From contig NZ_FOSS01000001.1 in NCBI RefSeq assembly GCF_900114355.1, forward strand, positions 248,001-312,000: 64,000 nucleotides of DNA, given 5' to 3'. The translations under genes and the position numbers were made by a program. The number at the start of each line of letters is the position of its first letter. The stretch's first letter is position 1. Of this stretch, positions 52,502-61,586 are shown in pieces. Below the pieces are notes generated by a model, which worked only from the letters and a program-made list of their open reading frames with translations, searched no databases and had not been told where the DNA came from. The stretch comes from Lysobacter sp. cf310. Lineage in GTDB: Bacteria > Pseudomonadota > Gammaproteobacteria > Xanthomonadales > Xanthomonadaceae.

Positions 52502-52818
52502 TGGCGCTGGGTCTCGCTGATCATCCGCGCCAGCTCGCCGGACTCGAACAGCTCCAGGGTGATGTCGCAGCCGCCGATCAACTCGCCGTGGATGAACAAC
52601 TGCGGGAAGGTCGGCCAGTTCGAGTAACGCGGCAGGTTGGCGCGGATCTCCGGATCCTCCAGCACGTTGACCGTGTGCAGCACGGTCGCGCCGGCGGCCT
52701 TGAGGGCCTGCACCGCGCGGCTGGAAAAGCCGCACATCGGAAACTGCGCGGTTCCCTTCATGAAAAGAACGATCGGATGGCCTTCGACTTCGGCCTGGAT
52801 CCGCTCCATAACTGACAT
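52498..52818 (-). CDS. grxD: Monothiol glutaredoxin, Grx4 family
   Basis: A 106-residue thioredoxin-fold protein with the CGFS active site (C29) in FPMCGFSSRAV, the glutathione-binding WPTFPQLFI and GGCDI segments. Grx4 proteins bind a [2Fe-2S] cluster as a glutathione-ligated dimer and pass it to targets. It is first in the operon with the SDR and marC, and divergent from the superoxide dismutase gene. Confidence 0.96.
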   Translation of the reverse strand: MSVMERIQAEVEGHPIVLFMKGTAQFPMCGFSSRAVQALKAAGATVLHTVNVLEDPEIRANLPRYSNWPTFPQLFIHGELIGGCDITLELFESGELARMISETQRQ

Positions 52819-52989
52819 GTGGACAACTCCTGCAATGCTCTGTTGCGCCGTATACGTTCAGGCAACGGGGCGTGGGGATAGAATGAGCAATTGTAAGCCT
52901 TCACGGCAGCGGACACGCGACCCGGCAGCGGTAAGCGGCCCGTCGCCCCCCCCCTAGCCAGCCCCCAGAATCCAGCAAGGAGCCCGCCA

Positions 52990-53568
52990 ATGGCCATCGA
53001 ACTGCCCGCCCTGCCCTACGACCGCACCGCGCTCGAGCCGCATATCTCCGGCGAGACCATCGACTTCCACTACGGCAAGCACCACCAGGCCTACGTGACC
53101 AACCTCAACAACATGATCCCCGGCACCGAGTTCGCCGACATGTCGCTCGAGGACATCATCCGCAAGTCGCAGGGCGGCGTGTTCAACAACGCGGCGCAGA
53201 TCTGGAACCACACCTTCTACTGGAACTGCCTGTCGCCCAAGGGCGGCGGCGAGCCGACCGGCAAGCTGGCCGAGCTGATCGCCAAGTCCTTCGGCGACTT
53301 CGCCAAGTTCAAGGACGAGTTCACCAAGGTCACCGTCGGCACCTTCGGTTCGGGCTGGGGCTGGCTGGTGCAGCGTCCGGACGGTTCGCTGGCCCTGGTC
53401 AGCACCTCCAACGCCGCCACCCCGCTGACCGGCGAGGACACCCCGCTGCTGACCTGCGACGTGTGGGAGCACGCCTACTACATCGACTACCGCAACGCTC
53501 GCCCGAAGTACGTCGAGTCGTTCTGGAACCTGGTCAACTGGGACTTCGTGGCTTCGAACCTGAAGTAA
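52990..53568 (+). CDS. sodB: Superoxide dismutase (Fe/Mn family, Fe type)
   Basis: A 192-residue protein with metal ligands H27, H74, D157 and H161 ([11 protein letters not shown]). The active-site Gln in the outer sphere is at about 70 ([13 protein letters not shown]), the iron-type position. It converts superoxide to oxygen and hydrogen peroxide in the cytoplasm. AAGGAG lies 7 nt before the ATG, and a TAGAAT -10-like box at about 52876. It is transcribed alone, with its own terminator. Confidence 0.95.
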   Translation: MAIELPALPYDRTALEPHISGETIDFHYGKHHQAYVTNLNNMIPGTEFADMSLEDIIRKSQGGVFNNAAQIWNHTFYWNCLSPKGGGEPTGKLAELIAKSFGDFAKFKDEFTKVTVGTFGSGWGWLVQRPDGSLALVSTSNAATPLTGEDTPLLTCDVWEHAYYIDYRNARPKYVESFWNLVNWDFVASNLK

Positions 53569-53589
53569 GCGACGGACTCATGCGGTAAG

Positions 53590-53620
53590 CGAAACGGCCG
53601 GGGAAACCCGGCCGTTTTCG
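53590..53620 (+). terminator. Terminator of sodB
   Basis: GAAACGGCCGGG / CCCGGCCGTTTTC around a short A-rich loop, 22 bp after the stop, followed by a TTTTCGTTG tract. The core is the reverse complement of the receptor terminator at 47437-47468. Confidence 0.85.
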
Positions 53621-53666
53621 TTGCGCGCCGGCGGCAGCCGCATCGGCGGCGGCGGCGCCGGTTCGC

Positions 53667-54170
53667 TCAGTCGCAGCTGAGGCCGAACTCGCGCTTGAAC
53701 GCCTCGGCCTGTTCCGGCGGTTCGTGACTGAGCAAGGCGCAGCCGGTGAAGTTGCCCAGCGAGGCCTGGCGTTGGTCGTCGCGATAGGTCCAGTCGACGA
53801 TCTCGTCGCGTGCGAACGCGTAACGCTGCCCCATGCGCACCCTATCCACGCGCTCGGGCTGGTTGTCGATGATCGCGGAGTAACCGCTGGCGGTCTCTTC
53901 CAGATCGGACAGCCAGAAAAATTCGGTGTAGCCGTCCTGCTCGATGCCGACCTTGACCGAGAACGCCGACAGTTGCGGCGGCGGGTCCTTTTCGAGTTTC
54001 AGGAAGCCGTCCAGCGAGGCGCGGGCCTTGGCGAATGCGGCCTCCATGGCCGGATCGCCGGTCGCCACCTCGGTGACGTTGTCGTCCTTCGCGCGTTCCA
54101 GCACGGTCTTCGCACCGGTCGCCTCGGCGCAACCGGCCAACAGCACGACGATCAACAAAACTCTGCGCAT
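53667..54170 (-). CDS. DUF2314 family lipoprotein
   Basis: A 167-residue lipoprotein. The ATG at 54170 gives MRRVLLIVVLLAGC with lipidated Cys14. The mature part matches DUF2314 (YegJ-like): MEAAFAKARASLDGFLKL, FSVKVGIEQDGYTEFFWLSDLEE, the IIDNQPERVDRVRMGQRYAF strand, and IVDWTYRDDQR. The function of the family is unknown. The longer frame to 54284 crosses a REP-like repeat and is not used. Confidence 0.8.
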   Translation of the reverse strand: MRRVLLIVVLLAGCAEATGAKTVLERAKDDNVTEVATGDPAMEAAFAKARASLDGFLKLEKDPPPQLSAFSVKVGIEQDGYTEFFWLSDLEETASGYSAIIDNQPERVDRVRMGQRYAFARDEIVDWTYRDDQRQASLGNFTGCALLSHEPPEQAEAFKREFGLSCD

Positions 54171-54217
54171 CCATGCCTCTCCAGTGAGTGAGCGCCCGCA
54201 TACATCAGCGCACTTCG

Positions 54218-54250
54218 TAGGATGCGGTGAGCCGAAGGCGAACCGCATCG
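54218..54250. repeat. REP-like repeat, GATGCGGTGAGC family
   Basis: TAGGATGCGGTGAGC...GAACCGCATCG is an imperfect palindrome whose arms GATGCGGT and ACCGCATC pair. It also occurs at 16420-16450, 57285-57319 and 57391-57422. Confidence 0.75.
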
Positions 54251-54296
54251 TCGCGCAATCGCAAACGGTGCGGCGGCGCGGCACCTACGACAACGA

Positions 54297-55436
54297 TCAG
54301 CCCAACCGCGCGATTACCGGCGCGACCTGCTCGTCGCGCCCCAAGGCACGGCCGACGCGTTCCAACGCCGCGGCCAGCTCGCGCGGATCGTCGGCGCGCA
54401 GCGTGGCGTGTCCGACCTTGCGCCCGTCGCGCGGCGACTTGCCGTAATCGTGCCAATGCCCGCCGGCTTCGTTGAGCACCGCGGTCGCATCGGGCATCTC
54501 GCCGATCCAGTTGAGCATGCAGGCCTGGCCGAGCATGCGCGTATCGCCCAGCGGCAGGCCGAGCACGGCGCGCAAGTGATTCTGGAACTGCGAGGTCTCG
54601 CTGCCTTCGATGGTCCAGTGGCCGGAGTTGTGCACGCGCGGCGCGAGTTCGTTGGCCAGCAGCTGGCCGTCGCGGCAGAACAATTCCAGCGCGAACACGC
54701 CGACATAGTCCAGGGCCTCGGCGAGTTTGCGCGCATAGCCGTGCGCGGTGGCCGCGAGCGCCTCATCGGCCTGCGCGGGCGCGAGGCTGGCCGAGAGCAC
54801 GCCGTCGACGTGCCAGTTCTCGGTGAGCGGCCAGGCGCGGAATTCGCCGTCGCGGCCGCGTACGGCGACCACCGACAGCTCGCGCTCGAAGCGCACGAAG
54901 CCTTCCAGGATCAGCCCGACCGTGGCCGCCTGCGCGCCCAGCGCGGCCCAGGCCGCGTCGGCGTCGGCCGGCGTCTTGATGCGGAACTGGCCCTTGCCGT
55001 CGTAGCCCAGGCGGCGGGTCTTGAGGATGCAGGGCGTGCCGATCGCGGCGATCGCCGCGTCCAGTCCCGCGCGCGTGGCGACGTCGGCGAACTCGGGCAC
55101 CGGAATGCCGAGCTCGCGGAACAGGGTCTTCTCGGCCAGGCGGTCCTGGGCCACGGCCAGCGCGCGCGGGCTCGGGAACACCGGCACGCGCTCGGCCAGC
55201 CACTGCCCCGACTCGGCCGGCACGTTCTCGAAATCGAAGGTGGCCACGTCGATCTTGGACGCGAACTCGGCCAGCGCGGCCTGATCGGTGTAGTCGCCCA
55301 CCACCATCGGCGCGAACTGGCTGGCGCAGGCGTCGCTGGCCGCGTCCATGACCAGGAAGCGCAGGCCCAGTGGCGCACCGGACAATGCGAGCATGCGGGC
55401 GAGCTGCCCGCCACCGAGGATGCCGACCGTCGTCAT
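54297..55436 (-). CDS. purK: 5-(carboxyamino)imidazole ribonucleotide synthase
   Basis: A 379-residue ATP-grasp enzyme that carboxylates AIR with bicarbonate and ATP to N5-CAIR in purine synthesis. The N-terminal [16 protein letters not shown] loop, the ATP-grasp [16 protein letters not shown], and the [15 protein letters not shown] active-site region are typical. The start overlaps the purE stop by 4 nt (55433-55436). Confidence 0.96.
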   Translation of the reverse strand: MTTVGILGGGQLARMLALSGAPLGLRFLVMDAASDACASQFAPMVVGDYTDQAALAEFASKIDVATFDFENVPAESGQWLAERVPVFPSPRALAVAQDRLAEKTLFRELGIPVPEFADVATRAGLDAAIAAIGTPCILKTRRLGYDGKGQFRIKTPADADAAWAALGAQAATVGLILEGFVRFERELSVVAVRGRDGEFRAWPLTENWHVDGVLSASLAPAQADEALAATAHGYARKLAEALDYVGVFALELFCRDGQLLANELAPRVHNSGHWTIEGSETSQFQNHLRAVLGLPLGDTRMLGQACMLNWIGEMPDATAVLNEAGGHWHDYGKSPRDGRKVGHATLRADDPRELAAALERVGRALGRDEQVAPVIARLG

Positions 55437-55951
55437 TTACGCGGATCGTCGTTGGCGAGGACGTCGTCGGTCTGCTTGGCGCGGAACGCATTCAGCGCCT
55501 GACCGATCGCGGCGTGTTCCGGCGCCAGCAGCGCGGCCGCGAACAGGGCCGCGTTGGCGGCGCCGGCGTTGCCGATCGCGAACGTCGCCACCGGAATGCC
55601 GGCCGGCATCTGCACGATGGACAACAGCGAATCCATGCCGTTGAGCGCCTTGGACTGCACCGGCACGCCCAGCACCGGCACCGCGGTCTTGGACGCCAGC
55701 ATGCCCGGCAGGTGGGCGGCGCCGCCGGCGCCGGCGATGATCGCGCGCAGGCCGCGCGCGGCCGCGGTGTCGGCGTATTCGAACAGCACGTCCGGGGTGC
55801 GATGGGCCGAGACCACGCGCACTTCATGCGGCACGCCCAGGGCCTCCAGCTTGGCGGCGGCGTGCTGCATGGTCTCCCAGTCTGAGCGCGAGCCCATGAC
55901 GATGCCGACCAGCGGCGGCGCTGCGGAAGCGGACGAATCGGGTGCGGACAT
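55433..55951 (-). CDS. purE: N5-carboxyaminoimidazole ribonucleotide mutase
   Basis: A 172-residue class I PurE that moves the carboxyl group of N5-CAIR to give CAIR, acting straight after PurK. The motifs [21 protein letters not shown] and [11 protein letters not shown](L)AS form the substrate site. The ATG at 55951 gives a usual short N-terminus. A 4 nt overlap links it to purK. Confidence 0.96.
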   Translation of the reverse strand: MSAPDSSASAAPPLVGIVMGSRSDWETMQHAAAKLEALGVPHEVRVVSAHRTPDVLFEYADTAAARGLRAIIAGAGGAAHLPGMLASKTAVPVLGVPVQSKALNGMDSLLSIVQMPAGIPVATFAIGNAGAANAALFAAALLAPEHAAIGQALNAFRAKQTDDVLANDDPRK

Positions 55952-56015
55952 TGGTCGGGCCTTGGCGCAAAGACGTATTCTAACGCCCTGTCCCGTCGTA
56001 TCGGCACCGCACCGT

Positions 56016-56285
56016 ATGGATCGCAAACTGTTGGACCTGCTCGTCTGCCCCCTCACCCGCCAGCCCCTGCTGCCCCTGGACAACCGCGGCCTGCAGGCGC
56101 TGAACGCCGCGATCGCGGCCGGCGGCGTGGTCCGCGGCGACGGCAGCGCGCAAACCCACGCGCTGCGCGAGGGCCTGATCACGCGCGACCGCAAGACCGT
56201 CTACCGCATCGACGACGGCATCCCGGTGCTGCTGACCGAGGAAGCCATCGCCACGGCCCAGCTCGACGGCTTCCCCTCGGCATGA
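56016..56285 (+). CDS. Trm112 family protein (UPF0434)
   Basis: An 89-residue protein starting [20 protein letters not shown]. It belongs to the Trm112/YcaR family of small proteins that activate methyltransferases. It has only one cysteine, so no zinc knuckle is likely. The stop overlaps the nadC start by 4 nt (56282-56285). Confidence 0.88.
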   Translation: MDRKLLDLLVCPLTRQPLLPLDNRGLQALNAAIAAGGVVRGDGSAQTHALREGLITRDRKTVYRIDDGIPVLLTEEAIATAQLDGFPSA

Positions 56286-57157
56286 GCGCGCCCTACGCGC
56301 CGCCGCCGGCCGAGCAGGTCGAGTCCGACGTCGCCCAGGCCCTGGCCGAGGACCTCGGCAGCGGCGACGTCACCGCCGCCCTGCTGCCCGACGTGGCCGA
56401 CAGCGCCTATCTGCTGTGCAAGGAAGCGGCGGTGGTCTGCGGCCGGCCCTGGTTCGACGCCTGTCATCGGGCGCTGGACCCGGACGTGCGCATCGACTGG
56501 CGCGTGGCCGAGGGCGACCACGTCGCCGCCGGCACCGTGCTGGCCACTCTGCAGGGCCGCGCGCGCGCGCTGGTCAGCGCCGAGCGCGCCTCGCTGAATT
56601 TCATGCAGACCCTGTCGGGCACGGCCACGGTCACCGCGGCTTATGTCGAGGCCGTGCGCGGCACCCGCGCCAAGATCCTCGATACCCGCAAGACCCTGCC
56701 CGGCCTGCGCCTGGCGCAGAAGTACGCGGTGCGCGTGGGCGGCGGCGTGAATCACCGCATCGGCCTGTACGACACGGTGATGCTGAAGGAAAACCACGTG
56801 CGTGCGGCGGGCTCGCTGACCGCGGCGATCCAGGCCGCGCGGGCGATGCATCCGGCTCTGCCGCTGATCGTCGAGGTCGAGTCGATCGCGCAGTTGCACG
56901 AGGCGCTGGCGCAAGGCTGCGACCGCATCCTGATCGACGATTTCGACGCCGCCACCCGCCGCGAGGCGGTGCGGATCGCGGCGGGCGCGCCCTACCTGGG
57001 CAAGATCCCGCTGGAAGTATCCGGCGGCGTCGACCTGGCCGGCCTGCGCGCGATCGCCGAGGACGGCGTGGACTGCATCTCGATCGGCGGGCTTACCAAG
57101 CACGTGCGCGCGATCGATCTGTCGCTGAAATTGGGCCCGCCGCCCGGCGAGGCCTGA
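56282..57157 (+). CDS. nadC: Nicotinate-nucleotide diphosphorylase (carboxylating)
   Basis: A 291-residue enzyme that joins quinolinate with PRPP to give nicotinate mononucleotide in de novo NAD synthesis. The signature ERASLNFMQTLSGTAT, DTRKTLPGLR (phosphate-binding), VGGGVNHR and LEVSGGVDL are present. It is translationally coupled to the trm112-like gene. It is followed by a repeat-rich intergenic region. Confidence 0.95.
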   Translation: MSAPYAPPPAEQVESDVAQALAEDLGSGDVTAALLPDVADSAYLLCKEAAVVCGRPWFDACHRALDPDVRIDWRVAEGDHVAAGTVLATLQGRARALVSAERASLNFMQTLSGTATVTAAYVEAVRGTRAKILDTRKTLPGLRLAQKYAVRVGGGVNHRIGLYDTVMLKENHVRAAGSLTAAIQAARAMHPALPLIVEVESIAQLHEALAQGCDRILIDDFDAATRREAVRIAAGAPYLGKIPLEVSGGVDLAGLRAIAEDGVDCISIGGLTKHVRAIDLSLKLGPPPGEA

Positions 57158-57439
57158 ACGCTACGAAAGCGCGCTGGGGCAGTAGCGGCCTAAGCCGCGA
57201 CCGCCTTGCATCGCACACCGCGTCATCGCAGCCGCCGCGGCGACGCGGTCGCGGCTCGCGCCGCTCCTACACGAAGCAGCTCGTAGATGCGGTGAGCGCA
57301 GTGCAGCGAACCGCATCGCCCACGCATCTCTGCGAACCCCGCGGTGCGGTTGTCACTGCACCCTACGGCCATCGCAATGACGCAGCCCACGTAGGATGCG
57401 GTGAGCGCAGCGAACCGCATCGTCGCGAACCGCCCGCGC
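57158..57439. repeat. Intergenic region with several REP-like elements
   Basis: This gap between convergent nadC and the twin-FHA gene holds GATGCGGTGAGC-type palindromes at 57285-57319 and 57391-57422. It also has a CGGTCGCGGCTCGCGCCGCTCCTAC-type element at about 57246-57271 and a degenerate copy before it. No gene is seen. Confidence 0.7.
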
Positions 57440-58243
57440 TCAACGCAGCAGCACGAACCCCACCAAGCCCAACAACACCGCGCCCGCGAGCGCGGCCCAG
57501 TGCCAGGTCGGCCGGCCCAGCTTCACCGGCGCGGTGGTCGGCGCGGACTCGGCGGCGCCCTCGGCCGCGGGGGCTTCCTGCAGCGAACCGGTCAGACGGA
57601 AGCGCAGCTGATCGAAACCGATCTCGTCGCCGGCCTGGGCGATCGCGCGCAGCACGCGGCGGCCGTTGACGGTGGTGCCGTTGGTCGAGCCCAGGTCCTC
57701 GATCTGCAGGCCGTCGTGGGTCGGGATCAGGCGCGCGTGCTGGCGCGACAGGCCGGGCTGATCCAGTTGCAGGCCGCAGTCGGAAGAACGCCCGACCACG
57801 GTCGCGGCCAGTAAGGGAAAGCTGCGCCCGAACAGGTCGCCCGAGACCCCGCGCAGCACGTAGCGCGGCAGCACCGGCCGCACCGCGGTCACGCCGGGGT
57901 CGTCGTTGGCCGACGGCGGCAACACGCCGGCCACACCGCCCTGGTGGCGCACGGCCGAGGGCCCGATCGCGGCCAGGCGCGCACGCACCTCGTCGAAGCT
58001 GACATCATCGCCGGGCCGCAGCGCGATCAGGCCGGCCGCGACCTGGCGGCCGTTGACGCGCACCTGCGCGCCGGGCGGCACGTCCAGCATCACGCCCTGC
58101 GCGCTCACGTGCAGCTGGCAGTGCTGGGGCATGACCCCGGGGCGGTCGAGCACGATGGTGGATTCGGGGTCGGAGCCGACCCGGTTGACGCCGTGGCCCA
58201 GCAGTACCTGCGGATGCTCGCCGTCCGGAAAGACCAGTTTCAT
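57440..58243 (-). CDS. Twin-FHA protein with C-terminal membrane anchor
   Basis: A 267-residue protein. The first FHA-like domain (1-90) is degenerate in the recognition loop (GSDPESTIVLDRPGVMPQHCQL). The second (about 130-220) is canonical: GRSSDCGLQLDQPGLSRQHARL and DLGSTNGTTVNGRRV. A transmembrane helix lies at the very C-terminus (about 246-265), so the protein hangs in the cytoplasm from its tail. It should bind phosphothreonine targets at the membrane, perhaps those of the Ser/Thr kinase at 4.7-8.0 kb; this link is only an inference. The ATG at 58243 is used. Confidence 0.88.
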   Translation of the reverse strand: MKLVFPDGEHPQVLLGHGVNRVGSDPESTIVLDRPGVMPQHCQLHVSAQGVMLDVPPGAQVRVNGRQVAAGLIALRPGDDVSFDEVRARLAAIGPSAVRHQGGVAGVLPPSANDDPGVTAVRPVLPRYVLRGVSGDLFGRSFPLLAATVVGRSSDCGLQLDQPGLSRQHARLIPTHDGLQIEDLGSTNGTTVNGRRVLRAIAQAGDEIGFDQLRFRLTGSLQEAPAAEGAAESAPTTAPVKLGRPTWHWAALAGAVLLGLVGFVLLR

Positions 58244-58324
58244 AGAATTTGCGTTTCCCCCTGATGCGCGACAGCGTAGGGCATAACCCTTGTGAGTTGC
58301 GCATATCGAGGCCACATAAAAAGC

Positions 58325-58648
58325 ATGCCTACTTTGATTCTGTTAATGATCCTGGGTGCCGCCGCCTTCTCGTTCTGGAGCGCCGGGCGTGCCGCCGCCG
58401 AGCGCGCCGAGGCCCTGGGCCGCGACGCCTGCAAGGCCGCCGGCGTGCAATGGCTGGACCAGAGCGTGCATGCGACCGGGATGCGCCTGTGTCGGCACGA
58501 CAATGGCTGGCTGGGCCTGGAGCGGACCTTCCGCTTCGACTACTCGCTGGACGGCGAGGACCGCCATATCGGCCGCATGGTGCTGCGCGGCGAACGCCTG
58601 ATCGCGTTCAGCGGGCCGGTGTCGCGGGCGCCTACGCAGTTGCATTGA
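58325..58648 (+). CDS. DUF3301 family protein
   Basis: A 107-residue protein with one N-terminal membrane helix (PTLILLMILGAAAFSFWSAGRA) and a conserved soluble part (ERAEALGRDACKAAGVQWLDQSV, LGLERTFRFDYSLDGEDRHIG). This matches DUF3301, found only in gammaproteobacteria, with no known function. The ATG at 58325 has GAGG-like bases upstream and puts the helix at the N-terminus. It is divergent from the twin-FHA gene, with an 81 bp gap. Confidence 0.82.
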   Translation: MPTLILLMILGAAAFSFWSAGRAAAERAEALGRDACKAAGVQWLDQSVHATGMRLCRHDNGWLGLERTFRFDYSLDGEDRHIGRMVLRGERLIAFSGPVSRAPTQLH

Positions 58649-58689
58649 GGGCGCGCGGCTGCCGTTAGCCCGGGCAAGCCGGAGACGTC

Positions 58690-59330
58690 CTGCAGGAGCG
58701 GCGCGAGCCGCGACCACGAAACCTCAGTGGTGACGCCGCACCCGATGACGCGGTTGCCGCTCACCACCGAAGGAACTCCTGCGGCACGGGGAACCGGATC
58801 GCCGATGTCGATCCGATCCCGCGGTCGCGGCTTGCACCGCTCCTACAGGGGCGGTGGGAGCAGACGAAGAGCTCGGCGACGACGCCGATCCGGGGGCGCG
58901 ATCGCGGCTTACGCCGTCCCCACAGTAGGCAGGGGCGGCGAGGGGCTGAGCTGGCGCCGTCTACTCAATCCCGCGGTCGCGGCTTGCGCCGCTCCTACAG
59001 GGGCGGTGGGAGCAGACGAAGAGCTCGGCGACGACGCCGATCCGGGGGCGCGATCGCGGCTTACGCCGCTCCCACAGTAGGCAGGGGCGGCGCGGGGCTG
59101 AGCTGGCGCCGTCTACTCAATCCCGCGGCCGCGGCTTGCGCCGCGCCTACAGGGGCGGTGGGAGCAGACGAAGAGCTCGGCGACGACGCCGATCCGGGGG
59201 CGCGATCGCGGCTTACGCCGCTCCCACAGTAGGCAGGGGCGGCGCGGGGCTGGGCTGGCGCCGTCTACTCAATCCCGCGGTCGCGGCTTGCGCCGCTCCT
59301 ACAGGGGGCGGCGGGCATGGCTGGGGCTTA
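58690..59330. repeat. Tandem array of a 152 bp unit built from REP-like halves
   Basis: Copies begin near 58818, 58970 and 59122, with a partial fourth from 59274. They are nearly identical, including the odd GACGAAGAGCTCGG and GTAGGCAGGGGCGG segments. Each unit joins two inverted elements: CGGTCGCGGCTTGCGCCGCTCC-like and CGATCGCGGCTTACGCCGCTCC-like. A related element lies at 58690-58720. Several frames read through the whole array but are repeat artefacts. Confidence 0.85.
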
Positions 59331-59831
59331 CTTGACCACTCGCAGATGCCCGCCGCGGCGCGGCGTGGGGGTGTGCGGGCCGTCGTCGTCGCCGTCGGGC
59401 AGGGGCTCGCTGGGTACGGCCGCCAACGGCGCGTGGGTCGGCGACATCGGCTCGTCGAAATCCTCGGCCGGGTCGTCGTGGCCGCCTTCGTTGGTGGTGG
59501 CCTCGTCCGGCAGGGCCATGCCCTGCCCGGTTTCGCGCGCGTAGATCGCCAGCACCGCGCCCACCGGCACCGAGACCGGGTGGCTGACGCCGCCGAAGCG
59601 GGCGCTGAAGCGGATGGTGTCGTTGCCCATTTCCAGGCGCGAGACCGCGCGCTCGGCCACGTTGAGCACGATCTTGCCGTCCTTCACCGCGTGGGTCGGG
59701 ACCTGGACCATGGGACGGGTGGCGTCGACCAGCAGGTGCGGGGTCATGCCGTTGTCGGCGATCCACTCGTATAGCGCCCGCAGCAGGTACGGGCGGTGGC
59801 TGGTCATGCTGGGGGCGTTCTCATCACTCAT
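59328..59831 (-). CDS. sspB: ClpXP protease specificity-enhancing factor
   Basis: A 167-residue protein. The folded N-terminal domain (MTSHRPYLLRALYEWIADNGMTPHLLVDA to about residue 105) is the SspB fold that binds ssrA-tagged proteins. The acidic, flexible C-terminal tail ends in the short basic/hydrophobic ClpX-docking motif HLRVVK. It lies downstream of sspA, as in E. coli. Between them a perfect 10 bp hairpin, GCGATCCGGC / GCCGGATCGC (59880-59903), lacks a T-run. Confidence 0.95.
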   Translation of the reverse strand: MSDENAPSMTSHRPYLLRALYEWIADNGMTPHLLVDATRPMVQVPTHAVKDGKIVLNVAERAVSRLEMGNDTIRFSARFGGVSHPVSVPVGAVLAIYARETGQGMALPDEATTNEGGHDDPAEDFDEPMSPTHAPLAAVPSEPLPDGDDDGPHTPTPRRGGHLRVVK

Positions 59832-59933
59832 GCCCGCCAGTTTAGCGCCTGGCCGGCGGTCCCGACGTGCCTGCCGTCCGCGATCCGGCGACTGCCGGAT
59901 CGCGCAAGGCGACGCAGGGCCGCCGCACCGCGT

Positions 59934-60569
59934 TTAGGCGGGCATGTCGCGCAGCTTGCGTTCCTGATCGGTCAGGCTGCGGGTGAAGCCCGGATTGCGG
60001 AAGATCCGGTTGCCGTAGTCCTCGATCGCCTTGCCGTCCTTGGGCAGCGGCACGCCCAGCGAATCCAGGCGCCAGATGATCGGCGCCATGGCGCAGTCGG
60101 CCAGGCTCATTTCCGGATTCAGGAAGAACTTGCTGGCCTTGAACAGCGGCACCGAGGCGGTCAGCAGCTCCTTCAGACGCTTGCGCGCGGCTTCGGCCTG
60201 GGCCTTGTTGCCCAGCTGGATCGCCTGCACCTGCGGCACCCAGTCGTGCTCCAGACGCAGCGTCGCCAGGCGCAGGCGCGCGCGCGACAGCGGATCGACC
60301 GGCATCAGCGGCGGATGCGGATAACGCTCGTCCAGGTATTCGCTGACCACGCTGGCCGCGTACAGCACCAGGTCGCGCTCGACCAAGGTCGGCACCGAGT
60401 GGTAGGGATTGAGATCGACCAGATCTTCGGGCGGGTTCTGCGGGTCCACCGGTATCAGATCGTAGGTGACGCCCTTGGCGGCCAACACCAGCCGCACGCG
60501 ATGACACAGCACGCAGTCGGTGGAGGAAAACAGGGTCAGGGCATTACGCATACGTGGACTCGCCGCCAT
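59934..60569 (-). CDS. sspA: Stringent starvation protein A (GST fold)
   Basis: A 211-residue protein with an N-terminal thioredoxin-like domain (NALTLFSSTDCVLCHRVRLVL, NPYHSVPTLVERDLVLYAASVVSEYLDERYP) and an all-helical C-terminal domain. SspA binds RNA polymerase and affects stress and phage gene expression. GGAGAGG precedes two adjacent ATGs (60572, 60569), and the second gives the common MAASPRMRN start. The order petABC-sspA-sspB is conserved in this group. Confidence 0.93.
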   Translation of the reverse strand: MAASPRMRNALTLFSSTDCVLCHRVRLVLAAKGVTYDLIPVDPQNPPEDLVDLNPYHSVPTLVERDLVLYAASVVSEYLDERYPHPPLMPVDPLSRARLRLATLRLEHDWVPQVQAIQLGNKAQAEAARKRLKELLTASVPLFKASKFFLNPEMSLADCAMAPIIWRLDSLGVPLPKDGKAIEDYGNRIFRNPGFTRSLTDQERKLRDMPA

Positions 60570-60703
60570 CATCGACCTCTCCAGCAACCGGAATCCGCCG
60601 GTCGCAAGACGCCCCCCACCCCGTGTGGGCGGTCGTCACGGTCCCCGAGCGTATGCGGTTTCCCCCCTTCAGCGAAAGGCTTGGGCATCCCGGCCGGCCT
60701 TAC

Positions 60704-60734
60704 GAAGAAGGCCCGCGCATTGCTGCGCGGGCCG
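60704..60734 (-). terminator. Terminator-like hairpin after petC
   Basis: GGCCCGCGCA / TGCGCGGGCC with a TTGC loop (60711-60734) is a perfect 10 bp stem. On the minus strand it is followed by TTCTTCGT, a poor T-run, so some read-through into sspA is likely. Confidence 0.55.
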
Positions 60735-60748
60735 TTCGGGGAAATCGC

Positions 60749-61570
60749 TTAGTGCTCGACGTCTCGCCAGTACTCGCTCTTGAGCAGGTAGGCGAGGAAG
60801 GTGAACACCGCCAGGAACAGGATCACCCAAACGCCGAGACTTTCGCGCTTGAGGGCGGCCGGTTCGCCGGCGTACTCGAGGAATGCGGTGATATCGCGCA
60901 CCGACTGGTTGAACTGCTCCGGCTCGAGCGTGCCGGGATTGCCGGCCTCGAACTTGGTGAAGCACTTGCCGTCGATTTCGCTGGTGCCGTGCGGGCACTC
61001 CATGATCGGCTTGCCCTTCTCGTCCTTCTTTTCGCCGAACAGGCCGTGCGCCGGCTCCTTGTCGGTGAACTTCGGGGTCTGGGTGCCCTGCATCTGCCAC
61101 AGCGGGTTGGGCATCGAGGCGTTCGGGAACAGGGCGTTGTTCCAGCCCAGCGGACGCGCCTCGTCCAGGTAGAAGGACTTGAGGTAGGTGTAGATCCAAT
61201 CGCTGCCGCGCACGCGCGCGATCACGCTCAGGTCCGGCGGCATCTTGCCGAACCACTGGTTTGCGTGTTCCGGAGTCAGGCTGACCTGGATCTGCTCGCC
61301 GAACTTGGCGCCGGTGAAGTTGAGGTTGGTCATCACCTCGTCTTCGGTCAGGCCCAGGTCCTCGGCGATGCGCGAGTAACGCAGGTACTTGAGCGAATGG
61401 CAGCCCGAGCAGTAGTTCATGTACAGCTGGGCACCGCGCTGCAGCGACGCGCGGTCGCCCAGGTCGGTACCGGCCTGCATCAGGTTGCCGCCGCCGGAAG
61501 CGAAGGCGGTGACCGACACGAGCATGCCGGCGGCGAAGGTGGCGAGCTTCTTCACGATGCGGTTCTTCAT
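60749..61570 (-). CDS. petC: Cytochrome c1 of the cytochrome bc1 complex
   Basis: A 273-residue periplasmic haem protein with a C-terminal anchor. A signal peptide (MKNRIVKKLATFAAGMLVSVTAFA) is followed by the haem c site C54-S-G-C57-H58, and the tail helix LGVWVILFLAVFTFLAYLL lies near the end. It carries electrons from the Rieske protein to soluble cytochrome c. The ATG at 61570 gives a conventional signal peptide; the ATG at 61594 overlaps the petB stop by 8 nt and is an alternative start adding 8 residues. Confidence 0.95.
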   Translation of the reverse strand: MKNRIVKKLATFAAGMLVSVTAFASGGGNLMQAGTDLGDRASLQRGAQLYMNYCSGCHSLKYLRYSRIAEDLGLTEDEVMTNLNFTGAKFGEQIQVSLTPEHANQWFGKMPPDLSVIARVRGSDWIYTYLKSFYLDEARPLGWNNALFPNASMPNPLWQMQGTQTPKFTDKEPAHGLFGEKKDEKGKPIMECPHGTSEIDGKCFTKFEAGNPGTLEPEQFNQSVRDITAFLEYAGEPAALKRESLGVWVILFLAVFTFLAYLLKSEYWRDVEH

Positions 61571-61586
61571 CAGAGGCTGGCTTGTC

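Noticed and set aside
58818-59330. CRISPR array
   Set aside because: The spacing is 152 bp with nearly identical whole units, with no alternation of short repeats and unique spacers and no cas genes.
58727-59774. Open frames in the repeat array that look like a repeated Arg/Gly/Ala-rich protein
   Set aside because: The 152 bp unit is not a multiple of three and the frames are made of REP-like DNA; the last one runs antisense into sspB.
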